From contig NZ_JANEYT010000038.1 in assembly GCF_024357955.1 (NCBI RefSeq), positions 1 to 48,344 of the forward strand: a stretch of DNA of 48,344 nt, written 5' to 3'. The notes beneath the pieces are model-generated. The model searched no databases, was not told the origin of the DNA, and saw only the letters and a list, made by a program, of their open reading frames with translations. Source of the stretch: Photobacterium pectinilyticum (GTDB taxonomy: Bacteria; Pseudomonadota; Gammaproteobacteria; Enterobacterales; Vibrionaceae). Below, piece after piece: positions 16,784 through 23,785 of the stretch (its first letter is position 1; the number at the start of each line of letters is the position of its first letter). The position numbers were made by a program, and so were the translations under genes.

Positions 16784-17155
16784 TTAATAATTTTCATGAT
16801 TACTATCTCTATCTTCCCACCATTTATACATACAAATGACGAAGCCTAAGGCGCCTACACTGATCATGAGTTGGAGTGCCATTTCGTTGAGCAAGTTTGG
16901 CTCAAAGGAGGAAGCCATAATGGCGATTGTTGCAAAGGCATAAGCCAAGTACCCCCAGGAGCTACCGCGATAGAACTGCAATATCTCTAGGATGATAAAT
17001 AAGGTTGAGGAAACGAGGTAGAAACGGATAAATTTGCCAATGAGGTCGGTATGAAACTCACCGGCAAACCTCACCATTAGCCAGTGGAAGCAGGTGTAGA
17101 ACACCACAATACAGATTATTGATTCTGATAGGTTTTTTAATAACTTAACGTTCAT
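16784..17155 (-). CDS. Small four-helix membrane protein of unknown function
   Basis: I do not recognise this 123-residue protein. It has four hydrophobic segments, at about 10-28, 45-62, 67-85 and 92-110, and a charged tail (YKWWEDRDSNHENY). That topology and size are like PsiE-type small membrane proteins, but I see no motif that proves the relation. It is oriented like pbpG, 100 bases upstream of it. Confidence 0.6.
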   Translation of the reverse strand: MNVKLLKNLSESIICIVVFYTCFHWLMVRFAGEFHTDLIGKFIRFYLVSSTLFIILEILQFYRGSSWGYLAYAFATIAIMASSFEPNLLNEMALQLMISVGALGFVICMYKWWEDRDSNHENY

Positions 17156-17299
17156 CCATTTTTACCCGCAACGAATGTTTCTTAGCACACTTACATACTT
17201 TACCGTAGGATGACATTTCAAAATGTAAGAGTGTATTTGCAGTTAAGTAAAATTCTTAAGGTGTTAAATTGAAATGATTTTTCAAAATAGTTGTTGGGT

Positions 17300-17335
17300 A
17301 AAACAAAAACACCCCATAGATACTTTGGGGTGTTT
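17300..17335 (-). terminator. Terminator of the tetR-like gene
   Basis: Arms AAACACCCCA (17307-17316) and TGGGGTGTTT (17326-17335) form a perfect 10-bp stem. Read on the minus strand it ends in TTTTTGTTTTA. It lies 30 bases past the TetR stop codon. Confidence 0.9.
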
Positions 17336-17365
17336 GAAATAAGTATTTAGTGCTGTCCTGAACGG

Positions 17366-18001
17366 TTAGGTAACCAACTCTTCAACCAAATCTTTGTGGG
17401 TAAAGAATGGAGACTTCGCGTTATCAGTCAGGTAGGGCTCTACCAAAGAGATCAAACGCAGTACACCTGAGCGAGCGAGGTCACTTTCAGTGTAATGATC
17501 ATCAAGTAGCGTTTGGTAGTTGAGCCAGTTCAGGCTAACAAGCAATAAGTTGTCTGCCAGTAGAGGCAGGCTTTGTTCATCGCATTTTAGCTTGCCCAGC
17601 TCGACGAGGTGCTTGAGCATGTCATTACATAGATGACGTAGCTTAAGGATCAGTGTTCGTATTTTACGCTTAATTTGCGGGTTTTGGCCGTTTAAACTGT
17701 CCAAGTTTCTGAACAAAAAGCGGTAATGGGTAAATAATGCCATTACCGTATGCATGAAGGGCCAGTAATCGTCAAAGTCCTTGACCTGACTTGCATACTC
17801 ATTGCTAACGGTTGTTAGTGAGTTTTGTAACTCATTGACAAGTGTCGTAATTATTTCGTCCTTGCCACGGAAATGGTAATAGAGGTTTCCTGGGCTGATC
17901 CCCATTTCGGTAGCGATGATTAACGTACTGACTTGACTAACACCATCACGATTAAACAGCTCAAGACTAACTGACAAAATCCGATCTTTGGTTTTCATCA
18001 T
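17366..18001 (-). CDS. TetR family transcriptional regulator
   Basis: A 211-residue TetR-type regulator. The N-terminal DNA-binding domain (about 1-55) has the family pattern RILSVSLELFNRDGV, then the helix-turn-helix ending GISPGNLYYHFRGKDEI. The C-terminal ligand domain is not diagnostic. It is the distal gene of the acyl-CoA reductase / DUF2505 / tetR group, all read leftward, with an 82-base gap and a hairpin before it. It is therefore a likely local regulator, and an acyl-CoA or fatty acid effector is plausible but unproven. AAGGA precedes the ATG pair at 18001. Confidence 0.88.
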   Translation of the reverse strand: MMKTKDRILSVSLELFNRDGVSQVSTLIIATEMGISPGNLYYHFRGKDEIITTLVNELQNSLTTVSNEYASQVKDFDDYWPFMHTVMALFTHYRFLFRNLDSLNGQNPQIKRKIRTLILKLRHLCNDMLKHLVELGKLKCDEQSLPLLADNLLLVSLNWLNYQTLLDDHYTESDLARSGVLRLISLVEPYLTDNAKSPFFTHKDLVEELVT

Positions 18002-18027
18002 TTTTTCCTTGTTATTCGAGCTTCACT

Positions 18028-18067
18028 TTCGGCAACCCCATCAATATCATAATTTGGGGTTGCCGAA
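18028..18067 (-). terminator. Intercistronic hairpin before the tetR gene
   Basis: A perfect 13-bp stem (18028-18040 with 18055-18067) encloses a 14-base loop between the DUF2505 stop and the TetR start. No T run follows on the minus strand, so it may reduce read-through or protect the upstream message rather than end transcription fully. Confidence 0.6.
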
Positions 18068-18083
18068 GGTGATGGGATGAACG

Positions 18084-18602
18084 TTATTGCTCTTCAGCTA
18101 CAAGTTGGGGTAGTGCCTCGCGAAGGAAGTCATACTCAGCTTGCATTTGATCTTTCATGTCACTGCAAATGAAAGAAACTAGCGTACTGCCAACGAGAGG
18201 AATAGCTGATTTCACATCCATAGTGACATGGTTTGATGTCGCGGTACCTGGACGAGTTGCTGGCTCACTGAACACCATCTGACCCGAAATCGTCGCTGGA
18301 ACACCCAAGATCTCAATCTGAAGTTTACAGATTAACTGCTCATTTTCTTGCCAGTGCCATGACTCTGTCTGCTTGATAGTATTAAAGTTACCTAATAGGC
18401 TTTTCAGAACGGCTGGCACATTGGCTGGCATTTCACGCTGGGTTTCAGCACGGAAGCCATCCGCAGTTTCTTCTAGTGCAGTAACTCGAACGTTTTTGCC
18501 ACCTAGTTTTTGGTATTTTTCAACGATCAGTTCTTCTTCGCTGAAATAACGCAGTAAGGTATCAAGTTCTTCTTTGTAGTCATGTATTGCTGAAACTTGC
18601 AT
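18084..18602 (-). CDS. DUF2505 family protein (START/SRPBCC-like)
   Basis: A 172-residue protein that fits the DUF2505 family: an N-terminal helix pair (YKEELDTLLRYFSEEELI), a central VPAVLKSLLG segment and a C-terminal stretch rich in beta strand. The family is related to lipid-binding START-like folds, so a hydrophobic ligand is plausible. I used the ATG at 18602 because AAGG lies at proper spacing; the ATG at 18611 abuts it. It starts 12 bases after the stop of the acyl-CoA reductase gene, so the two are surely co-transcribed. A role in handling acyl chains or aldehydes is inference from that coupling. Confidence 0.75.
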   Translation of the reverse strand: MQVSAIHDYKEELDTLLRYFSEEELIVEKYQKLGGKNVRVTALEETADGFRAETQREMPANVPAVLKSLLGNFNTIKQTESWHWQENEQLICKLQIEILGVPATISGQMVFSEPATRPGTATSNHVTMDVKSAIPLVGSTLVSFICSDMKDQMQAEYDFLREALPQLVAEEQ

Positions 18603-18613
18603 TGCTCTCATCC

Positions 18614-20599
18614 TTACATGTGTATTTCGCGCATGATGCTATTAATGGCTACTACATCGGCTGAAGGTTGTTTAGGCTCTGCGTTTTCACCGTCATGCTT
18701 GCCATGATCCGGGTTGTAGCCCGTCGCCATTAGCAACTCACCCAGTTTCGGATAAACACCATGAATGAAGGCACCTAACAGACCAAGCTTGGTCGCAATA
18801 CGTTTTGGCTTCTCGATAATCGCTTTGATGATCAAATCTGCCGCTTCTTCAGGGGTAAGTAACGGGATACCACCTTCAGCTTCACGGTAGTGATCGGAAA
18901 TCATGCGAGTTTCAACCAGCGGCATATTGATTGTGGTGAAATCGATACCTTGGCCACCCAGTTCAGTACTTGCGGTACGGGTGAAGGTGTCTAATGCCGA
19001 TTTAGATGCTGCATACGCCGAGAACAACGGCTGATTGGTCAACACCGCAATGGAAGAGATGTTGATAATATGGCCTTCACCCGCTTCGATCATCTCTGGC
19101 AGGTTGCCCAGAATCATACGAAGTGCACCGAAGTAGTTAATCTGCATAGTACGTTCGTAATCGTGCAGACGGTCAGTCGCTTTTTCTACTGAGCGGCGAA
19201 TTGAACGGCCAGCATTGTTGATCAAAATATCAACTTTACCGTGATCATGCTTGATTTGCTTAATCACTTCCTGAGATGGCTCATCCTGGCTTAGGTCGCA
19301 TTGATAAATGGATGCATGGCCACCAAGACGTTCGATTTCGTTACGGGTTTGCTGTAGGCGCTCAAGATCACGAGCAATCAGTACTAGGCGAGCTTTTGTT
19401 TTTGCAAGTTTAATGGCTGTGGTATAGCCAATACCTGAAGAGGCACCGGTGATAACAACAACTTTGTCATTTACACATCCTTGCAGTGTTTTTTCAACAT
19501 GTAATTCAGGATCGAGGTTACGCTCCCAGTAGTCCCAAATTTTGTCAGCATAATCTGCAAGGCGAGGGCAGCAAATGTTACTGTCAGACAGTGCATTTAA
19601 CGTATTGCTGCAATCGAACTGGGTTGGGTAGTTGAAGTAACCTAGCGCGTCTTGCGGCATATCCATCTCTTTACTGATGGCATCGATAAAACGCTTGAGT
19701 GCGGGGACTTGACCAAGCTGCGACCAGAAGTGAGAAGGGATCATACGGAAAACACGCATATCCAGTCGCATTGCCATACGTGGAGCATGGCCTGCTTCAG
19801 CAAACAGGTTGATCACTTCACCAGAGCGGTATGGGTCAGGGTCAACGATATGGAAACACTGATTATCTAACTCAGGCTTATGAGAAATATGGTCGATAGC
19901 ATCGGCGACATAATCCACCGGCACTAAGTTTAGACGGCCACCTTCAAGGCCAATGAGCGGTGCCCATTCTGGAAGAGCGCGGCGTAGTTTTTGGATGATC
20001 TTAAAGAAGTAATAAGGACCATCAACACGATCAGCTTCACCTGTCTTTGAATCACCGATAACAATGCCCGGACGGTAAGCACGCCAAGGGATCGTTGCCG
20101 TTTCTTGTACTAGTTTTTCTGCATTGTGCTTAGTTGAGAAGTAAGCATGCTCAAGCCCAGTCGCTTCATTAAGCATATCTTCCCGGAACCAGCCACGGTA
20201 TTGGCCTGCAACAGCAATTGAGCTGAAGTAATGGAAACAACCAGCATTAATGCGCTCGGCGAAACGTAACGTATGTTCAGTGCCTTCAATATTGGCGCGC
20301 ATCATATCTTCTTCGCTAGCCGTCAAATCATAGATGGCTGCGAGGTGGAAGAACTGATCAATTTTTCCTGTCAGGTTCTTTGTATCTTTAGCTGATATAC
20401 CTAAATTTGGTTCGGTAATCGAGCCTTTAATGCAGTGGAACTTGTCCTTAGGTAGATGTTTTTTCTCTAACAGTGCTTCCAGTCTATCTTCAGAAATCTT
20501 GTCATAGGTGAGTATATAAATATCACCAGGTCGTTTAGCCAGACGTTGTAATAACTGAGAACCGATAAATCCAGTTGCGCCGGTAATGAAATAATTCAT
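18614..20599 (-). CDS. Two-domain fatty acyl-CoA reductase (SDR-SDR fusion)
   Basis: A 661-residue protein with two Rossmann domains. The N-terminal extended-SDR/thioester-reductase domain (1-370) has GATGFIG (7-13) and YFSTK (Y153, K157). The C-terminal classical SDR domain (375-640) has GASSGIG (385-391), NNAG, S515/S516 and YAASK (Y529, K533). Order, length and many blocks (EGGRLNLVPVDYVADAIDH, WDYWERNLDPEL, NNAGRSIRRS) agree with my memory of the Marinobacter fatty acyl-CoA reductase that makes fatty alcohols in two NADPH-dependent steps. The ATG at 20599 has AAGGAG five bases upstream; the GTG at 20605 overlaps it. It heads an operon with the DUF2505 protein. The true product (alcohol or aldehyde) is not proven. 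Confidence 0.85.
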   Translation of the reverse strand: MNYFITGATGFIGSQLLQRLAKRPGDIYILTYDKISEDRLEALLEKKHLPKDKFHCIKGSITEPNLGISAKDTKNLTGKIDQFFHLAAIYDLTASEEDMMRANIEGTEHTLRFAERINAGCFHYFSSIAVAGQYRGWFREDMLNEATGLEHAYFSTKHNAEKLVQETATIPWRAYRPGIVIGDSKTGEADRVDGPYYFFKIIQKLRRALPEWAPLIGLEGGRLNLVPVDYVADAIDHISHKPELDNQCFHIVDPDPYRSGEVINLFAEAGHAPRMAMRLDMRVFRMIPSHFWSQLGQVPALKRFIDAISKEMDMPQDALGYFNYPTQFDCSNTLNALSDSNICCPRLADYADKIWDYWERNLDPELHVEKTLQGCVNDKVVVITGASSGIGYTTAIKLAKTKARLVLIARDLERLQQTRNEIERLGGHASIYQCDLSQDEPSQEVIKQIKHDHGKVDILINNAGRSIRRSVEKATDRLHDYERTMQINYFGALRMILGNLPEMIEAGEGHIINISSIAVLTNQPLFSAYAASKSALDTFTRTASTELGGQGIDFTTINMPLVETRMISDHYREAEGGIPLLTPEEAADLIIKAIIEKPKRIATKLGLLGAFIHGVYPKLGELLMATGYNPDHGKHDGENAEPKQPSADVVAINSIMREIHM

Positions 20600-20647
20600 G
20601 ACCACTCCTTACGCGGTATTCATTTTACATTCAATTGCAGAGTAATT

Positions 20648-20664
20648 TACTGGTCAGATGACCG
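20648..20664. promoter_or_regulatory. FadR-box-like site upstream of the acyl-CoA reductase
   Basis: TACTGGTCAGATGACCG contains the perfect palindrome GGTCA-GA-TGACC and matches 9 of the 13 defined positions of the FadR consensus ANCTGGTCNGACNAGNT by hand count. It lies about 50 bases before the reductase start. A TetR operator is the alternative. Confidence 0.35.
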
Positions 20665-20795
20665 ACTTCAGTGTGCATCTGGTGGCACAAATCATCAAAG
20701 TAAAACCGAAGAAAGTGTGTTCTAGATCAAGATTCCCGGAGGGAATTTTATGTTTTAGAGTAATTGCTCACGCTTTTTCTTTTTGGGTTTCATTT

Positions 20796-20812
20796 GTCAC
20801 ATCAGACCAGTG
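20796..20812. promoter_or_regulatory. Second, weaker FadR-like half-site
   Basis: The right half TCAGACCAG (20802-20810) agrees with the FadR consensus, while the left half is poor (8 of 13 defined positions in all). Reported because it accompanies the better site at 20648. Confidence 0.2.
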
Positions 20813-20834
20813 ATAAATCCCGCATATATGACGG

Positions 20835-20880
20835 AGGATAAATATTAATAAATACATATGGATGAATAAATATTTATCCT
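20835..20880. repeat. 12-bp inverted repeat upstream of the reductase
   Basis: Perfect arms AGGATAAATATT (20835-20846) and AATATTTATCCT (20869-20880) are separated by 22 AT-rich bases. Centre-to-centre spacing of 34 bases is about three helical turns, which would suit a looped or paired dimeric regulator. The factor is unknown. Confidence 0.45.
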
Positions 20881-21237
20881 TGATTTTATTGGTTGTTCTA
20901 TCTGCAAGTTAATGATTAAGTAGTATAAATAGTAAGGTGGAAGTCAGTAAGCTGGTGTTAGTTAATGCCAATTGGCAGGATTGGGCTATTTTATAAATTA
21001 ATGATGGCAAATGTGGCTCTGAGTGGAAAGGTCGGGTTGGAAAGATTGCAATCTCTCGCATTGGGATAACGAGTTGATTCAGTTTTTGCTATCTCTTGTT
21101 CTGTCTATGGATGATGGCTTTAGAACAAGGGGAGAAGGATCCCCCCTATAAGTGCAAGTCGCGCTCAGAGGCCTTACAATTGCTGAGCATTTATAAACCT
21201 CTGGGGTAAGCGCTATCCATTACTTATTACCATCTTG

Positions 21238-22137
21238 CTAGTGGTCAGCCTGAAGATGATCGGTATCGCCTTTATGTGTTGGCTTATGTGAGTCTTCTTT
21301 TGATTGGCTATCGTTCTCTCCCTTGATATCCAGAATGAGGTTATCCATACCGTTGTACACCTGGAAACGGTGTCCTTTTGCACGGGCAATCATGGTAATA
21401 CCGAGCTTCTGAGCAAGGTCATAACCCATCTGGGTGGCGCCCGAGCGGGAGAGCAATACTGGGATCCCCATCTGCGCGACTTTGATCACCATCTCGGAGG
21501 TCAGTCGACCTGTAGTGTAGAAAATCTTATCGGCACCTAGCTCACCTTTGAGCCACATCTCACCGGCAAGAGTATCTACCGCGTTGTGACGGCCGACATC
21601 TTCCACAAATGAAAGGATCTCGGTGTCTTTACATATCGCGCAACCGTGGACCGCACCTGCGGCTTTATAAGTTTCGTTATGGTGGGTCAGAGCTTCAAGT
21701 AAGCCGTACAGTTTAGACTGAGGAATTCGCGGCTGTGGGAGTTGGACACCTTCAAGCTTTTTCATGACATTGCCGAACATCGTGCCTTGCCCACAACCAG
21801 AGGTGACGGTTTTTTTTCCCAGCTTCTTTTCGAGCCCGTCGGTATTTTCGCGGGTGATGACTGCGGCGGAGTTGGTTTCCCAGTCAATGATCAGCGATTC
21901 AATAGCATCGATGTCTTCAATGAAACCTTGGTTTTTCAGATAACCGAGCACTAGCGCAGAAGGGCGTTCACCCAACGTCATCAGGGTGACAATTTCCACC
22001 CAGTTCAAATACACGGTAAGCGGGTGTTCACAGGCAATTTCTTTTTCCATCATATCGCCATACTCGTCCATTACCTGAACGGTCATCGTCTGATTAACCG
22101 ATGAATTTGTTTTAATTATTTTTGGCAACTGGCTCAT
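21238..22137 (-). CDS. fdhD: Formate dehydrogenase accessory sulfurtransferase FdhD
   Basis: FdhD passes sulfur from IscS to the bis-molybdopterin cofactor of formate dehydrogenase, without which the enzyme is inactive. The family is recognised by VTSGCGQGT in the middle and EDVGRHNAVDTLAG and TTGRLTSEMVIKVAQMGIP in the second half. The E. coli protein has a CxxC pair at the first motif; here only one cysteine remains (GCGQG). The C terminus ends in a polar tail rich in H, D and K that the family does not need. The start is the ATG at 22137 with AGGA upstream. It diverges from the rest of the formate dehydrogenase locus across 240 bases. Confidence 0.93.
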   Translation of the reverse strand: MSQLPKIIKTNSSVNQTMTVQVMDEYGDMMEKEIACEHPLTVYLNWVEIVTLMTLGERPSALVLGYLKNQGFIEDIDAIESLIIDWETNSAAVITRENTDGLEKKLGKKTVTSGCGQGTMFGNVMKKLEGVQLPQPRIPQSKLYGLLEALTHHNETYKAAGAVHGCAICKDTEILSFVEDVGRHNAVDTLAGEMWLKGELGADKIFYTTGRLTSEMVIKVAQMGIPVLLSRSGATQMGYDLAQKLGITMIARAKGHRFQVYNGMDNLILDIKGENDSQSKEDSHKPTHKGDTDHLQADH

Positions 22138-22300
22138 CAAATTATCCTGCTGTTGATGTGATTGTTTTCATGTATACGCAACACAGTCTGAAGCGTCTAC
22201 TTTTAAAACATAGAGTAAGTCGTTGGCAGGTGTGGAGCAAACATCGTTCCAATTTATTTGTATCGTAAAATTTCATTGCTTTGGGGGCGGTTATTAACGT

Positions 22301-22316
22301 TGGTCTGATATTTGCT
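22301..22316 (+). promoter_or_regulatory. Sigma-54 (-24/-12) promoter of the formate dehydrogenase accessory genes
   Basis: TGGTCT-GATAT-TTGCT keeps the invariant GG and GC ten bases apart and has a perfect -12 element; the -24 element deviates at two less conserved positions. Transcription would begin near 22328, 50 bases before the DUF3305 start codon. Together with the tup promoter it suggests common control by the NtrC-type regulator at 6379. Confidence 0.65.
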
Positions 22317-22377
22317 TTGTTGGGTGCTATAGACCTCAAAATCCGATAAGCCATAACGATAAAGCTAGGGAGCGAAT

Positions 22378-22848
22378 ATGCCAGAACAATATAAGAATGA
22401 ATCTTTGTGGCCTATAGCGTTTCGCTTGGTCTCGCAAGAGAAGCAAATCGGGCGTTGGACAACACTTTCTTGGTCCATTCAAGACGTTTGCCTCTATGAC
22501 GAAGAAGAGAAAGAAACGTTGGTGAGTGAGCAAGGTGGATACCTTATGCCATTGGAGTTGCATCGTCACGAACGTTCAGATTACCGTTTTAATCTTAGTT
22601 CTCGTGAGCCGCACTTATTTATTGTTTGCGAAGAAGACAATGAACAGCTTTCGCCCTTATTGATAACTGCTGCTCAAGGCTTGGCAAGTGGATATATGGA
22701 TGGCGACTACCAAGTCCTTCATATCAAAGCACCTTTACAGATCCAAGCGTGGATGGAGGCTTTCATCGGTCGTCATGGCGAGCAAATCGAATATCGACGC
22801 AAACGCTGTAAGAACAAAGAGCAGAAAGGGCGTTCCAGTGGTAACTAA
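22378..22848 (+). CDS. DUF3305 family protein, formate dehydrogenase locus
   Basis: A 156-residue soluble protein matching the DUF3305 family, which is found almost only beside periplasmic formate dehydrogenase genes. The diagnostic part is the N-terminal WPIAFRLVSQEKQIGRWTT and the later DGDYQVLHIKAPLQIQAWME. The C terminus is strongly basic (RRKRCKNKEQKGR). Its function is not known; a role in enzyme maturation is inferred from context. GGGAG precedes the ATG at 22378. Its last 11 bases overlap the start of the DUF3306 gene, so the two products are made together. Confidence 0.85.
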   Translation: MPEQYKNESLWPIAFRLVSQEKQIGRWTTLSWSIQDVCLYDEEEKETLVSEQGGYLMPLELHRHERSDYRFNLSSREPHLFIVCEEDNEQLSPLLITAAQGLASGYMDGDYQVLHIKAPLQIQAWMEAFIGRHGEQIEYRRKRCKNKEQKGRSSGN

Positions 22849-23584
22849 TTTCTTCCAGCGTTGGTCTCAGCGCAAATTAAATATTCGGGATGAAGACGGC
22901 CTTGAATTAGATCAGGATGTTACGGCCTCAGAACTGGTCAAGGACAATGCTGTTGATGATGCTGGCACTGACATTCACCCCGTTCAAGAGGTTGAAATTG
23001 ATCCGTCATTGAATACACAAGCCAATGATGAACAAGCTCCAGCGATTTCGGAAACAATAGAACCTCAAACAACAAAGTCAGATTTACCATTCCCAGATCT
23101 AACCCTGGCTGATGCCACAAAGGTGACTTTTGATTCTGGTGTGTCGAACTTTATGAAAGAAGGTGTTGAAAAATCAGTGAAAAAAGCGGCACTGCGTAAA
23201 CTTTTTCATTCTGATGAATTCAACTATGTCAGTGACATGGATGATCATACCGAAGACTTTTCTAATATCCCTGTGCTTGATACCAAAGTGACTCAGCAGC
23301 TTCGCCAATGGGTAAATCAGGTTGCAGAGACAACAGAAGACATGATTAAAGCGACTGGCTCTGACCATTCACTCGCCGCTGTTGATGGCGTTCAAGCTAA
23401 AGATGGGGCAATAGAAGAAGAGACTACGGCTGTTGATGATATTCAAAAGGTGAACGTTCAAGAGAATGTTGAAACGGATATTGCATTTGCGGGCCCGACT
23501 GAACTAGAGACTGAAACAGAATCAGACTCGATTTCTGATAGCAAGTTACTCCATAGCGATAAGAACGATTTGCTAAAGGGTTAA
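22838..23584 (+). CDS. DUF3306 family protein, formate dehydrogenase locus
   Basis: A 248-residue acidic protein of the DUF3306 family, the usual partner of DUF3305. It begins with the family signature FFQRWSQRKL and has a conserved middle (ALRKLFHSDEFNYVSDMDDH), set in long low-complexity acidic stretches that are probably disordered. The only sensible start is the GTG at 22838 (ribosome site GAAAGGG seven bases before), which overlaps the DUF3305 gene by 11 bases; an in-frame ATG farther upstream lies wholly inside that gene. Function unknown. Confidence 0.83.
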   Translation: MVTNFFQRWSQRKLNIRDEDGLELDQDVTASELVKDNAVDDAGTDIHPVQEVEIDPSLNTQANDEQAPAISETIEPQTTKSDLPFPDLTLADATKVTFDSGVSNFMKEGVEKSVKKAALRKLFHSDEFNYVSDMDDHTEDFSNIPVLDTKVTQQLRQWVNQVAETTEDMIKATGSDHSLAAVDGVQAKDGAIEEETTAVDDIQKVNVQENVETDIAFAGPTELETETESDSISDSKLLHSDKNDLLKG

Positions 23585-23679
23585 GGATATTTTGCCCTTG
23601 CTATGGATGGATAAATGGCAACGCCATAATAAATAAAAAGTAAGTCAGCCGTCACTCGAAGAGCAACAACAAACGAACT

Positions 23680-23694
23680 GGGACAAAAAGGGAA
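23680..23694. promoter_or_regulatory. Partial copy of the GGGACA motif (site A)
   Basis: GGGACAAAAAGGGAA shares its first nine bases with the site at 6333, and the preceding ACT is also the same, but the right half-site is lost. It is the first of three related sites 35 and 32 bases apart before the ferredoxin gene. Confidence 0.4.
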
Positions 23695-23714
23695 CAATAC
23701 CCTTAAGAAAGATC

Positions 23715-23729
23715 GGGACATTTTGGCGC
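23715..23729. promoter_or_regulatory. GGGACA motif copy (site B)
   Basis: GGGACATTTTGGCGC agrees with the reverse complement of the site at 6333 at 12 of 15 positions by hand count. Confidence 0.45.
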
Positions 23730-23746
23730 AATAGTCGTCATGGGGT

Positions 23747-23761
23747 GGGACAAATTGTCGC
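23747..23761. promoter_or_regulatory. GGGACA-N3-TGTCGC motif copy (site C)
   Basis: GGGACAAATTGTCGC agrees with the site at 6333 at 13 of 15 positions and keeps both half-sites. It lies 24 bases before the ferredoxin start codon. GG and GC ten bases apart occur within it, so it might also overlap a weak -24/-12 promoter. Confidence 0.55.
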
Positions 23762-23785
23762 GGTGACAAGTAGACAGGAATAATA

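Larger units (their letters stand above)
20600..21237. other. Gene-free regulatory stretch between the reductase and fdhD
   Basis: About 640 bases between a leftward promoter region and the 3' end of fdhD. Near the reductase it holds two FadR-box-like segments (20648-20664 and 20796-20812) and a 12-bp inverted repeat (20835-20880). Near fdhD it holds a short GGGGA/TCCCC hairpin at 21129-21144 that may end fdhD transcription. I see no gene. Confidence 0.5.
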
